This document shows, one piece after another, positions 13,992-21,225 of a DNA stretch of 21,225 bases. The notes under the pieces are model-generated. The model searched no databases, had not been told where the DNA came from, and was given only the letters and a program-made list of their open reading frames with translations. How positions within the stretch are numbered: position 1 is the first letter of the stretch; the number at the start of each line of letters is the position of its first letter. The stretch is from the NCBI GenBank assembly GCA_027858595.1, contig JAQICK010000260.1, positions 1-21,225 on the forward strand, read 5' to 3'. Source of the stretch: Melioribacteraceae bacterium. Its GTDB lineage: Bacteria > Bacteroidota > Ignavibacteria > Ignavibacteriales > Melioribacteraceae. Made by a program: the position numbers and the translations under genes.

Positions 13992-15488
13992 TTATCTATT
14001 CTTCAAATAATCAAACATCAATCTAACTCCATAACCAGTATTAAATTTTTCGGTATAACTTTTAAATTTATGTTTTAAGGCTGGTCCAGCTATGTCAACG
14101 TGAGCGTATGGAATTTTATCATCCACAAATTGCTCTAGGAATTTAGCAGCCGTAATTGCACCACCCCAACGAGGTCCAAGATTATTTATATCAGCAATAT
14201 CACTGTCTAATCCCTTTTTGAATTCGTCCCAGAATGGCATTCTCCAAACTCGTTCAAAAGTTTTATTTCCTGAAACGCTCAACGATTCTGCAATTTTATC
14301 ATTTTTTGTAAACAAGCCTGAAGTAAACTCGCCTAAGGCAACAACAATAGCACCAGTTAAAGTTGCAAAGTCAATTATTTCATCCGGCTTTTGTTTGCTT
14401 GCAAATTCTAGAGCATCTGCGAGCACAAGTCTTCCTTCAGCATCCGTATTTTTCACTTCAATAGTTTTACCACTTGCTGTTGAAATAATATCTCCAGGCT
14501 TGTACGCACTCCCCGAAATCATATTTTCTACTGCAGGAACATAAGCTATAATTTCTACAGGTAATTTGTTTAAAGCAGCTGCATAAACAGTACCAATTAC
14601 AGTAGCAGCACCAGACATATCGGCATTCATTTCAATCATTCCTTCTGTTGGTTTAATTGAGTAACCTCCAGAATCGTATGTAACGCCTTTGCCAACTAAA
14701 GCAATTCGCTTAGTTACTTTTCCAGTTGGTTTGTAATGCATCTTTAACAAAAATGGTGGATTAGGGCTTCCTTCTGCTACAGCTAAAATTGCATTCATTT
14801 TTCTCTTCTTCAACTCAGCTTTGTTGAAAGAGGATACTGAAACTCCAGCTTTGCTCAATTTACTTTTAGTAACTTTTACTAACTCTGCTGGAGTTAAGCT
14901 TATTGCTGGCTCGTTGGATAAATCTCTTGCTAAGTAAACAGCATTTAATAAGTTTTCTGTTGTGCCAATTACTGATTTAAGCTTAGCAGAATTGTTTGCA
15001 GAAAAATTCACTTCTAAATTGTTTAATTTCTTTTTATCTGTTTTGTATTTGTCAAAATTATAATTGCCAAGTAAAATACCTTCAACAAATGTTTGATAAA
15101 AATATTCTTCTTCAGAAAAATATTTTTTAAAAGCTACAAAATCTGGAATCTGAATCTCTACTTTATCAATCTCTTTATCTTTTAGTCCAATAATTGTTTT
15201 GGATAAAAAATCCCTAAAAATATCCACGTCAAATTTATCATCAGCAAATACTTTTTTAAGAATTATTAAATCTGGCTTTCCAACTGTGTTAGCAAAAGAA
15301 ATTTCTTTTTTATCTTTTGTTAAAAAACTTTTAAGTAAGCCTGTATTGATTGTTATTGAGTGTTCTTTTAAAAATTCTGAATAATCTGATTTTAGCTTTT
15401 TCTCATCTGTGAAAAACTTAACTAAAAGCGAATTGTTTTTTTTTGCAAAATTAGCTTTGCTTGATGTTATATTTATATCGAATAGCAT
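13992..15488 (-). CDS. pepA: Leucyl aminopeptidase, family M17
   Basis: Cytosolic hexameric dimetal aminopeptidase that removes N-terminal residues from peptides (some members also bind DNA). 498 aa: an N-terminal macro-like domain (1-170) and a catalytic domain starting near DLSNEPAISLTP (189-200). Metal ligands and catalytic residues are all visible: K267 (VGKG), D272 (TYDSGG), K279 (SIKP), D290 (NADM), and NTDAEGR with D349, E351 and R353. It follows nrnA by only nine bases on the minus strand and ends at the bidirectional terminator, so the two are probably one transcript. An unusual feature is N288 A289 before D290, where KYD or KMD is typical. Confidence 0.96.
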   Translation of the reverse strand: MLFDINITSSKANFAKKNNSLLVKFFTDEKKLKSDYSEFLKEHSITINTGLLKSFLTKDKKEISFANTVGKPDLIILKKVFADDKFDVDIFRDFLSKTIIGLKDKEIDKVEIQIPDFVAFKKYFSEEEYFYQTFVEGILLGNYNFDKYKTDKKKLNNLEVNFSANNSAKLKSVIGTTENLLNAVYLARDLSNEPAISLTPAELVKVTKSKLSKAGVSVSSFNKAELKKRKMNAILAVAEGSPNPPFLLKMHYKPTGKVTKRIALVGKGVTYDSGGYSIKPTEGMIEMNADMSGAATVIGTVYAAALNKLPVEIIAYVPAVENMISGSAYKPGDIISTASGKTIEVKNTDAEGRLVLADALEFASKQKPDEIIDFATLTGAIVVALGEFTSGLFTKNDKIAESLSVSGNKTFERVWRMPFWDEFKKGLDSDIADINNLGPRWGGAITAAKFLEQFVDDKIPYAHVDIAGPALKHKFKSYTEKFNTGYGVRLMFDYLKNR

Positions 15489-15497
15489 CTGTACCCC

Positions 15498-16496
15498 TTA
15501 TTTTGAATATTGTTTTATGTATTGATTTGCAGTTTCAATTATTTTTGGAATAGTATCTTTCATGCTTTTGTCCTCTAGTCTCGCACCAGCAGCGAAGAAA
15601 TGCCCACCACCGTTAAATTCTCCTGCTAATTTATTAACTGGAACAGTTGTAGAAGAACGAAGACTAATCTTAAATCCATTCTCTAATTCAAAAAAGAAAA
15701 GTCCAACTTCTACTCCTTTAATTGATAGAGTGTAGCTTACAAATCCCTCAACATCTTCTTCTTTAGAATTCGTTTCTTTCAAATCATTGAGAGAAATTTT
15801 CATATATGCTAATTTCCCATCCCCAGCTATTACAAGGGAATTGAACGCTCGTCCAAGAAGTTGAATTCTATTTGCACTACCTTGGTCATATATTTCTTGA
15901 TGAACACTAATTGGAACAACTCCTGCATCTAATAGTTCAGCAATAATTCTGTGCAGATTGGCTGTTGTTCTTTCATATTTGAATGAACCAGTATCTGTCA
16001 TTATTGCAACGTAGAGTGGGAGTGCAATATCCAAAGTGATTTCTACTTCAGCTTGTTTTATTAGGTAATAAACTAACTCACCAGTAGATGAACTTGTAGT
16101 CTCTACTAAACTCAACTCAGCATAATCTTCTGGAGATGGATGATGATCTATGCATATTTTAGTCGCTGTACTTTTTCTAATAAAATTTTCAAGTGACTTT
16201 GTTCTGCTCAATTGACTCATATCCAAAGTGAAAATTACGTCCGCATTTTTAATTAAATCGGAATGTAGTTCTTCTTTAAATTCTAAAACATTGTCTTTAG
16301 AATTAAGCATGAAGAATAAATAATCTGGAGTTGGACTATGATTAATAATTGTAACATTTTTCCCCAGTGATTGCAAATATCTCGCTAATGCAAGTTCAGA
16401 ACCAATTGCATCTCCATCTGGGTTTACATGTGTTGTTATAATAAAATTATTACTTAAATCTATCTTCTCTATTATGTTTTTAATTGTATTTTTCAT
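15498..16496 (-). CDS. nrnA: DHH/DHHA1 phosphoesterase, NrnA-like (nanoRNase/pAp phosphatase)
   Basis: 332 aa, cytoplasmic. NrnA-type proteins degrade nano-RNAs and/or dephosphorylate pAp. Motifs are complete: H23-N-P-D27-G-D29 (THVNPDGDAIGS), D92 (TLDMS), the DHH motif D117-H118-H119 (CIDHHPSP), D168 (IMTDTGSF) and a C-terminal DHHA1 domain with FNGGGHFFAAGARLE. Length and both domains match NrnA and related Bacteroidota proteins. It precedes pepA with a 9-nt gap and lies downstream of the korB hairpin, so the pair forms its own operon or continues from kor read-through. Whether it prefers short RNA, pAp or a cyclic-dinucleotide product (GdpP-related activities exist in the DHH family) cannot be decided from sequence. 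Confidence 0.92.
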   Translation of the reverse strand: MKNTIKNIIEKIDLSNNFIITTHVNPDGDAIGSELALARYLQSLGKNVTIINHSPTPDYLFFMLNSKDNVLEFKEELHSDLIKNADVIFTLDMSQLSRTKSLENFIRKSTATKICIDHHPSPEDYAELSLVETTSSSTGELVYYLIKQAEVEITLDIALPLYVAIMTDTGSFKYERTTANLHRIIAELLDAGVVPISVHQEIYDQGSANRIQLLGRAFNSLVIAGDGKLAYMKISLNDLKETNSKEEDVEGFVSYTLSIKGVEVGLFFFELENGFKISLRSSTTVPVNKLAGEFNGGGHFFAAGARLEDKSMKDTIPKIIETANQYIKQYSK

Positions 16497-16520
16497 AGAA
16501 TTGTTTTGGTTTAAAATAGC

Positions 16521-16546
16521 AAAGGCGAAGATAAATCTTCGCCTTT
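16521..16546 (-). terminator. Terminator-like hairpin after korB
   Basis: Perfect 10-bp stem AAAGGCGAAG/CTTCGCCTTT (16521-16530 and 16537-16546) with a 6-nt loop, downstream of the korB stop. On the minus strand it is followed by a broken T-run (TTTGCTATTTT), so it may terminate only partly and allow some read-through into nrnA-pepA. Confidence 0.65.
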
Positions 16547-16565
16547 AAATTAATAAGTTTGAAGC

Positions 16566-17594
16566 TTATTCAACTTCCCAAGTGTTTCCGCTAAAGAGAA
16601 GAGATTCTAGATCGCCTTCACCTTTTTTGGCTGTAACAGCATCAATCTGCTCAACTACTGCTTCATCATATGTTTGTCTTCTAATTTGTCTGAAAACACC
16701 AATTGGAGTTGGTAAATTTGGATGATCTGTCATGTGTGAATAAATAAAAGCTCTTACTGGACTTTCATCGTTTTCATCGTGAACTAATAAATCATCAATT
16801 GAGTGAACACCATCATTAAGATCAACAACAACAGGGTTAAATCCTTCTATCTTAATTCCTTTATCAAAGTTTTTACCAAACAATAATGGTTCACCTTGTT
16901 CAAGAACAACAATAGTATCAGGCTTAGTCTCTTTATCAGTATAATCTGTATATGCACCATCGTTAAAGATAACACAGTTTTGATATACTTCCAAGAAAGC
17001 AGTTCCTTTGTGTTCACCAGCTCTTCTAAGCATTTCTTGTAGATGTTTTGTGTCTCTATCAAGTGTGCGAGCAACAAATGTTGCTTCACTACCAAGGGCT
17101 AAAGAAGTAGGATTAAAAGGATAATCAATACTTCCAAAAGGAGAACTTTTTGTAACTTTCCCTTTTTCGGAAGTAGGGGAGTATTGACCTTTTGTTAAAC
17201 CATAAATCTGGTTGTTAAAAAGAATAATTTTTATATCAATATTCTTTCTACATGCATGAATAAAGTGATTACCACCAATTGACATTAAATCACCATCACC
17301 AGTAGAAACCCAAACAGATAATTCTGGGTGCGCAACTTTTAGTCCAGTAGCAATTGCTGGTGCACGTCCGTGAATTCCGTGCATTCCGTATGTATCCATG
17401 TAATATGGAAAACGACTTGAACAACCGATACCAGCTATCCAAACGAAATCTTCTTTCTTAACTCCCAGTTTAGGAAATACTTTTTGCACTTGTGCAAGTA
17501 CAGAGTAATCTCCACAACCTGGACACCATCTCACATCTTGGTCAGATTGAAAATCTTTAGCCTTAAGTTCTGTTACATCTATTTTATCAGTCAT
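16566..17594 (-). CDS. korB: 2-oxoacid:ferredoxin oxidoreductase beta subunit (KorB-type)
   Basis: TPP- and [4Fe-4S]-containing subunit that, with KorA, converts a 2-oxoacid (2-oxoglutarate for KorAB) and CoA to acyl-CoA, CO2 and reduced ferredoxin. 342 aa from ATG 17594. Cluster ligands are C24 and C27 (WCPGCGDYSVL), C58 (GIGCSSR) and C207 (QNCVIFND). The TPP motif is GDGDLMSIGGNHFIHA... FNNQIYGLTKGQ (99-136). The start at 17594 is preferred to TTG 17606 because GGAGG lies 5 nt upstream. It overlaps korA by 8 nt. Residues ending WEVE close it; the C-terminal 100 residues are the extension seen in KorB-type enzymes. Substrate choice is inferred from family resemblance. Confidence 0.93.
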   Translation of the reverse strand: MTDKIDVTELKAKDFQSDQDVRWCPGCGDYSVLAQVQKVFPKLGVKKEDFVWIAGIGCSSRFPYYMDTYGMHGIHGRAPAIATGLKVAHPELSVWVSTGDGDLMSIGGNHFIHACRKNIDIKIILFNNQIYGLTKGQYSPTSEKGKVTKSSPFGSIDYPFNPTSLALGSEATFVARTLDRDTKHLQEMLRRAGEHKGTAFLEVYQNCVIFNDGAYTDYTDKETKPDTIVVLEQGEPLLFGKNFDKGIKIEGFNPVVVDLNDGVHSIDDLLVHDENDESPVRAFIYSHMTDHPNLPTPIGVFRQIRRQTYDEAVVEQIDAVTAKKGEGDLESLLFSGNTWEVE

Positions 17595-19443
17595 TTTTTC
17601 CTCCAAGCACTTCAGCTATTTTCTCAGTTATTTCAAAAGTTTTTAATGGTAATCCACGCATTTTATTAAATTGGATTACTGGAACTAAGAACTGATCTCT
17701 AAGAATTTTTGCTAATTGTCCCATGTTATTTTCAGGCACAATAACTTTTTCAAATTTGGATAGAACTTCACCAAGGTTTTTAGGGAATGGATTGATATAT
17801 TTTAACTGAGCACGAGAAACCTTCATGCCTTTCTTGCGAGCATCGTTAACGGCTTCAATTATAGAACCCATTGTTCCACCCCAACCAAGCACAAGAACTT
17901 CACCTTCTTGATCACCGTCAACAACAAGATCAGGAATGATGTTTTGCATGTTTTGAATTTTTTGAGCTCTAATTCTTACCATTGCATCATGGTTTTCTGG
18001 ATCGTGACTAACTGCGCCAGATATATTATCTTTTTCCAAACCACCAATTCTATGTTCTAAACCTGGAGTTCCTGGAACTGCCCAAGGGCGAGCTAGATTA
18101 TCATCTCTATCATAAGGATGGAAATTTTCTGGATTAGTTCTTTGTGTAACTTCAATTTTTTCTAATTCATTTACGTGAGGAATTCTCCAAGGCTCTGCAC
18201 CATTGGCAATATATCCATCAGTTAAAAGAATTACTGGAACCATATATTTAAGAGCAAGCCTTGATGCTTCAATTGCCATGTAGAAACAATCTGAAGGACT
18301 TGTTGCTGCAACTACAGCTACAGGAGATTCTCCGCTTCTGCCATACATTGCTTGTAATAAATCAGATTGTTCAGTTTTTGTTGGTAAACCAGTAGAAGGA
18401 CCACCACGTTGAACGTTAACAATAACAAGAGGAAGTTCCAACATTAACGCTAAACCAGTAGCTTCAGTTTTAAGTGCTAGCCCAGGTCCTGAAGTAGTTG
18501 TAATAGCTAAACTACCACCAAACGAAGCACCAATTGCAGAAGTAATACCAGCAATTTCATCTTCTGCTTGAAGTGTTTTAACTCCAAAATTTTTGTACTT
18601 ACTTAAGTGATGTAAAATATCTGTTGCAGGTGTAATAGGGTATGAGCCTAAGAAAAGTTGTAAACCACTTAATTTACTTGCAGCAATTAATCCAATTGCA
18701 GTAGCTTCATTTCCAGAGATTGATTTATAAGTTCCTTTAGGCAGTTTGGCTTTTGCAACTTTGTATCTTGAAGCAAATAATTGTGTGTTTTCACCGTAAT
18801 AATATCCCGATTTAAGAGCTTTTTCATTACCACAAATAATATCTTCTTTTTTAATAAATTTTTGCTTAACCCATTCTAGTGTTGGCTCTAGAGGTTCGTT
18901 AAATAACCAATACATTAATCCTAGAGCAAAAAAGTTTTTACTTCTAGCAACATCTTTTGGTTTAAGTCCACAGTCTTTGAGAGCTGAAACTACTAGAGAA
19001 TTAATCGGCACAGGAAAAACTTTGAATTCTGAAAGAGAATCATCTTCTAACGGATTTACTTCATATTTTGCTAATTTTAAATTTTTTGCGTCAAATGCAT
19101 CACTATTACAAATAATAATTCCCTGACGTTTTAGATTTTTTACATTCACTTTTAATGCTGCAGGATTCATTGCAACTAATACATCAGGGTTATCACCTGG
19201 AGTAAAAACATTGCTTGAACCAAAGTGTAATTGAAATCCACTAACTCCATATAGTGTACCTAAAGGAGCGCGTATTTCTGATGGATAATCTGGAAGTGTA
19301 ATTAGATCATTTCCCAAATATGCGGTTGTGTCGCTAAATTGTGTTCCGGTCAATTGCATTCCATCTCCAGAATCACCAGCGAACATAACGGTTACATCGT
19401 TTAGTTCTTCAACTACTTTACCGTTTTTTTCTTCTTCTGCCAT
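17587..19443 (-). CDS. korA: 2-oxoacid:ferredoxin oxidoreductase alpha subunit, fused gamma-alpha (KorA-type)
   Basis: 618 aa: an N-terminal gamma domain (about 15-215, with MFAGDSGDGMQLTGTQ and a hydrophobic GFQLHFGSSN segment) fused to the alpha domain (about 240-618) with the family motifs YPITP (268-272), AEDEIAGITSAIGAS, TTTSGPGLALKTEATG (315-330) and QRGGPSTGLPTKTEQSDL (345-361). No ferredoxin domain is present, so electrons leave through the beta-subunit cluster to an external ferredoxin. ATG at 19443 is a clean start, though only weak Shine-Dalgarno is seen. korA precedes korB with an 8-nt overlap, and a 101-bp gap separates it from dsbD upstream. The fused gamma-alpha plus separate beta layout is typical of 2-oxoglutarate enzymes used in reductive or anaerobic TCA metabolism. 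Confidence 0.93.
   Translation of the reverse strand: MAEEEKNGKVVEELNDVTVMFAGDSGDGMQLTGTQFSDTTAYLGNDLITLPDYPSEIRAPLGTLYGVSGFQLHFGSSNVFTPGDNPDVLVAMNPAALKVNVKNLKRQGIIICNSDAFDAKNLKLAKYEVNPLEDDSLSEFKVFPVPINSLVVSALKDCGLKPKDVARSKNFFALGLMYWLFNEPLEPTLEWVKQKFIKKEDIICGNEKALKSGYYYGENTQLFASRYKVAKAKLPKGTYKSISGNEATAIGLIAASKLSGLQLFLGSYPITPATDILHHLSKYKNFGVKTLQAEDEIAGITSAIGASFGGSLAITTTSGPGLALKTEATGLALMLELPLVIVNVQRGGPSTGLPTKTEQSDLLQAMYGRSGESPVAVVAATSPSDCFYMAIEASRLALKYMVPVILLTDGYIANGAEPWRIPHVNELEKIEVTQRTNPENFHPYDRDDNLARPWAVPGTPGLEHRIGGLEKDNISGAVSHDPENHDAMVRIRAQKIQNMQNIIPDLVVDGDQEGEVLVLGWGGTMGSIIEAVNDARKKGMKVSRAQLKYINPFPKNLGEVLSKFEKVIVPENNMGQLAKILRDQFLVPVIQFNKMRGLPLKTFEITEKIAEVLGGKND
17600..17604 (-). promoter_or_regulatory. 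Ribosome binding site that decides the korB start
   Basis: GGAGG inside the last codons (Gly-Gly) of korA, 5 nt before the korB ATG at 17594. This gives strong translational coupling of the two subunits and excludes the upstream TTG start. Confidence 0.75.
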
Positions 19444-19544
19444 TATTTTTTTTGACTCTTACGTTATTAAATGATTAGTTTATTACATAAAATATAAGCA
19501 TAATAAATAATTATTAGTACAAACAAATCCAACAAAAACAATTA
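19444..19544 (-). promoter_or_regulatory. korAB upstream region, probable promoter
   Basis: AT-rich 101-bp gap between dsbD and korA on the same strand. Read on the minus strand there is a TTGTTT with TATGCT about 18 nt downstream, a possible -35/-10 pair. It is the only spacer in the minus-strand block big enough for a promoter, so an independent kor promoter is likely, but the match is weak. Confidence 0.3.
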
Positions 19545-21225
19545 TTATTTCACATTATTTACAATTTTCTCAAACTCTTCGGCATTTACAAAACCTGTTA
19601 ATCTATGTACTTCATTTCCTTTAGAATCGATGAATAGAATTGTTGGCATTCCAATAATATTGAACTTCTCTCTAATCTCTGAAGTTTCTTCAGATAAAGA
19701 TTTTGTCATATCAACTTTTAGTGATTTAAAATCTGAAAGAGATGAAATTACTTTAACATCAGAGAAAGTTAAAGCATCCAATTCTTTACAAGGAATACAC
19801 CAATCGGCATAAAAGTCGATTATCATTTTATCGTTGTTTTGCAGAGCAGCTTCATAATTTTCAGTAGTATAATTTTCCCAATTTGGCGCTGATTTTTCAA
19901 CTGGCCACAACATCCAAGATGCTACAACAATCATCAAAATTGAGAAAACTGATTTGAATATTCTGTATCCTTTTAAATTATTTGCTAATTTATCTATAAA
20001 TAATAGATATAGTCCTGCACCAATCATAAAAACTGGTAATAGATAAAATGCAACAATTTTTGGAAGTATTGGATTAACAAAGTAAATTGCCATTCCTATT
20101 AAGATAAATCCAAAAATATTTCGTACTCCTTCCATCCAAAATCCAGCACGTGGAAGAGATTTAATTCTACCAGAGAAAATTGCAAGGAATAAGTAAGGAA
20201 CACCCAAGCCTACAGCAAGGAAAAAGAACATGATAAAGCCGTAAAAAATATCTCCTTTAGCAGCTACGTAAGTTACTAATCCAAGCACGAAAGGACCTAT
20301 ACAAGGTGCTGCAACAACTCCCATTGTTAATCCCATAAAGAATGCACCAAAAACTCCAGAACGAGCACCACCAGCTTTCATTACTAAAGCATCTGGAGCT
20401 TTTATCTCATACAAACCAAACATACTTAATGCAAGCACTACAAATACAGCTGATATCGCAACAATTACAATTGGGTTTTGCAATAGAGCTCCAAAAATAG
20501 CTCCGCTCATTGCTGTTACAACTCCAACAACTGAATATGTTAAAGCCATTCCAAGAACATAAAGAACCCCGAGAACAAAAAGTTTGCTCGTTTTACCTTC
20601 ACTCTGTCCTATAAAATATCCTATTGTAATAGGTATTAATGGATAAACACATGGAGTAAGGTTTAGTGCAAGTCCGCCCAAAAACACAAAAAGAATGCTC
20701 AATAATAATCCACTTGATTCAAGTGTTGATGCAATTCCGTCACCATCTTTTTCAACTGAGGTTTCTACAGGTGTATATGAAATATCCAAGTTTGAAAAAA
20801 CTTCTTGGTTTACTTCGTTTATCGGAGTTGAATTATCAACTACTTCAATTTTTAATGTATCGTAAGCACTGGATGGAGCCATGCAACTTTGATCGTTACA
20901 AGCCTGATAGCTAATTTCTATTGGTATTTCAATAATTCCAACTTGTGCAGTTTTTGAAATTTTAAGAACTGCTCCGATAAATTCTTTACCATCATACACA
21001 GATACTTTTTCATCGGAGAAACTAAATGTAACATCTTTAGCTTCTGGATAAGAAACAGAAACTACTTGAACATTATTAGATTTAATTATTAATTCAGTAG
21101 GAATTAAAAAATCATCTTTGGGTTTGTTTGAATTAATATGATAATGTTCAAGTATTTCAAGCTCAACAGCAATTTTTATTTCACTATTTGGTTGAACTTT
21201 ATCGAAAGAGCTTAAAGTTTTAATT
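19545..21225 (-). CDS. dsbD: Thiol:disulfide interchange protein DsbD (N-terminus beyond window)
   Basis: Carries electrons from cytoplasmic thioredoxin to periplasmic thiol proteins. The reading frame is open to the window edge: codons upstream of the GTG at 20999 continue without stop to 21224 and include the N-terminal periplasmic domain (VQPNSEIKIAVELEILEHYHINSNKPKDD...), so the true start lies outside. Visible parts in order: the alpha domain with YQACNDQSCMAPSS (its redox cysteines), eight or so membrane helices with the channel cysteines in LTPCVYPLIPITIGYF and AAPCIGPFVLG, and a C-terminal thioredoxin-like gamma domain with FYADWCIPCKELD. All three redox pairs are intact. It may serve cytochrome c maturation and oxidative folding; the partner genes are not in view. 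Confidence 0.95.
   Translation of the reverse strand, partial: IKTLSSFDKVQPNSEIKIAVELEILEHYHINSNKPKDDFLIPTELIIKSNNVQVVSVSYPEAKDVTFSFSDEKVSVYDGKEFIGAVLKISKTAQVGIIEIPIEISYQACNDQSCMAPSSAYDTLKIEVVDNSTPINEVNQEVFSNLDISYTPVETSVEKDGDGIASTLESSGLLLSILFVFLGGLALNLTPCVYPLIPITIGYFIGQSEGKTSKLFVLGVLYVLGMALTYSVVGVVTAMSGAIFGALLQNPIVIVAISAVFVVLALSMFGLYEIKAPDALVMKAGGARSGVFGAFFMGLTMGVVAAPCIGPFVLGLVTYVAAKGDIFYGFIMFFFLAVGLGVPYLFLAIFSGRIKSLPRAGFWMEGVRNIFGFILIGMAIYFVNPILPKIVAFYLLPVFMIGAGLYLLFIDKLANNLKGYRIFKSVFSILMIVVASWMLWPVEKSAPNWENYTTENYEAALQNNDKMIIDFYADWCIPCKELDALTFSDVKVISSLSDFKSLKVDMTKSLSEETSEIREKFNIIGMPTILFIDSKGNEVHRLTGFVNAEEFEKIVNNVK

Noticed and set aside
1..21225. Search for CRISPR arrays, tRNAs, rRNAs, integrases or transposases
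   Set aside because: None seen: no spaced direct repeats, no cloverleaf-like blocks in the intergenic gaps, and all long open frames have other assignments.

Overview
The window is a gene-dense piece of an AT-rich bacterial chromosome: 18 credible protein genes plus one doubtful small ORF, and no rRNA, tRNA, CRISPR array, phage or transposase. The best guess for the host is the FCB group, most likely an Ignavibacteriota/Ignavibacteriales-like bacterium. This is inferred from an IleRS2-type isoleucyl-tRNA synthetase, a two-subunit 2-oxoacid:ferredoxin oxidoreductase of KorAB type, Gram-negative envelope genes (an outer-membrane barrel candidate, DsbD, a lytic transglycosylase) beside a DivIVA homologue, and clear Shine-Dalgarno sequences (GGAGG, AGGTGAT), which classical Bacteroidia and Flavobacteriia mostly lack. 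No marker gene settles the assignment.

Positions 1-515 are mostly non-coding with one possible small membrane ORF on the minus strand (172-384). Positions 516-8729 (plus strand) are a tightly packed cluster: yggS, divIVA, purine nucleoside phosphorylase, a four-helix membrane protein with a DivIVA-like coiled coil, ileS, a TraR/DksA zinc-finger protein with a lysine-rich tail, lspA and rluD. The first four genes are joined by ATGA/GTGA overlaps. The order yggS...divIVA-ileS-traR/dksA-lspA-rluD is the one known downstream of the division cluster in Firmicutes (ylmE...divIVA-ileS-ylyA-lspA-ylyB), so this looks like an ancient division/envelope/translation neighbourhood with two added genes.

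Positions 8752-11020 (minus strand) are an EamA transporter, an MltD-like lytic transglycosylase and a small exported protein, also overlapping. cysS (11115-12515) runs divergently from them. After it come a decayed inverted repeat containing the widespread motif related to CGTCATTGCGAG...GAAGCAATCT, a membrane-anchored protein of unknown function and an outer-membrane barrel candidate. A strong bidirectional terminator (13936-13974) separates these from the minus-strand block.

Positions 13992-21225 (minus strand) hold, in transcription order, dsbD (its 5' end lies beyond the window), korA, korB, a terminator-like hairpin, nrnA (DHH phosphoesterase) and pepA (M17 aminopeptidase).

The points most worth a second look are the GIHH version of the class I signature in IleRS (linked in IleRS2 enzymes to very high mupirocin resistance), the membrane/coiled-coil protein that shares a heptad segment with the neighbouring DivIVA, the unusual cysteine pattern and histone-H1-like tail of the DksA-family protein, and an Asn-to-Asp change in the purine site of PNP. 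I see no unmistakable new defence or mobile system here.
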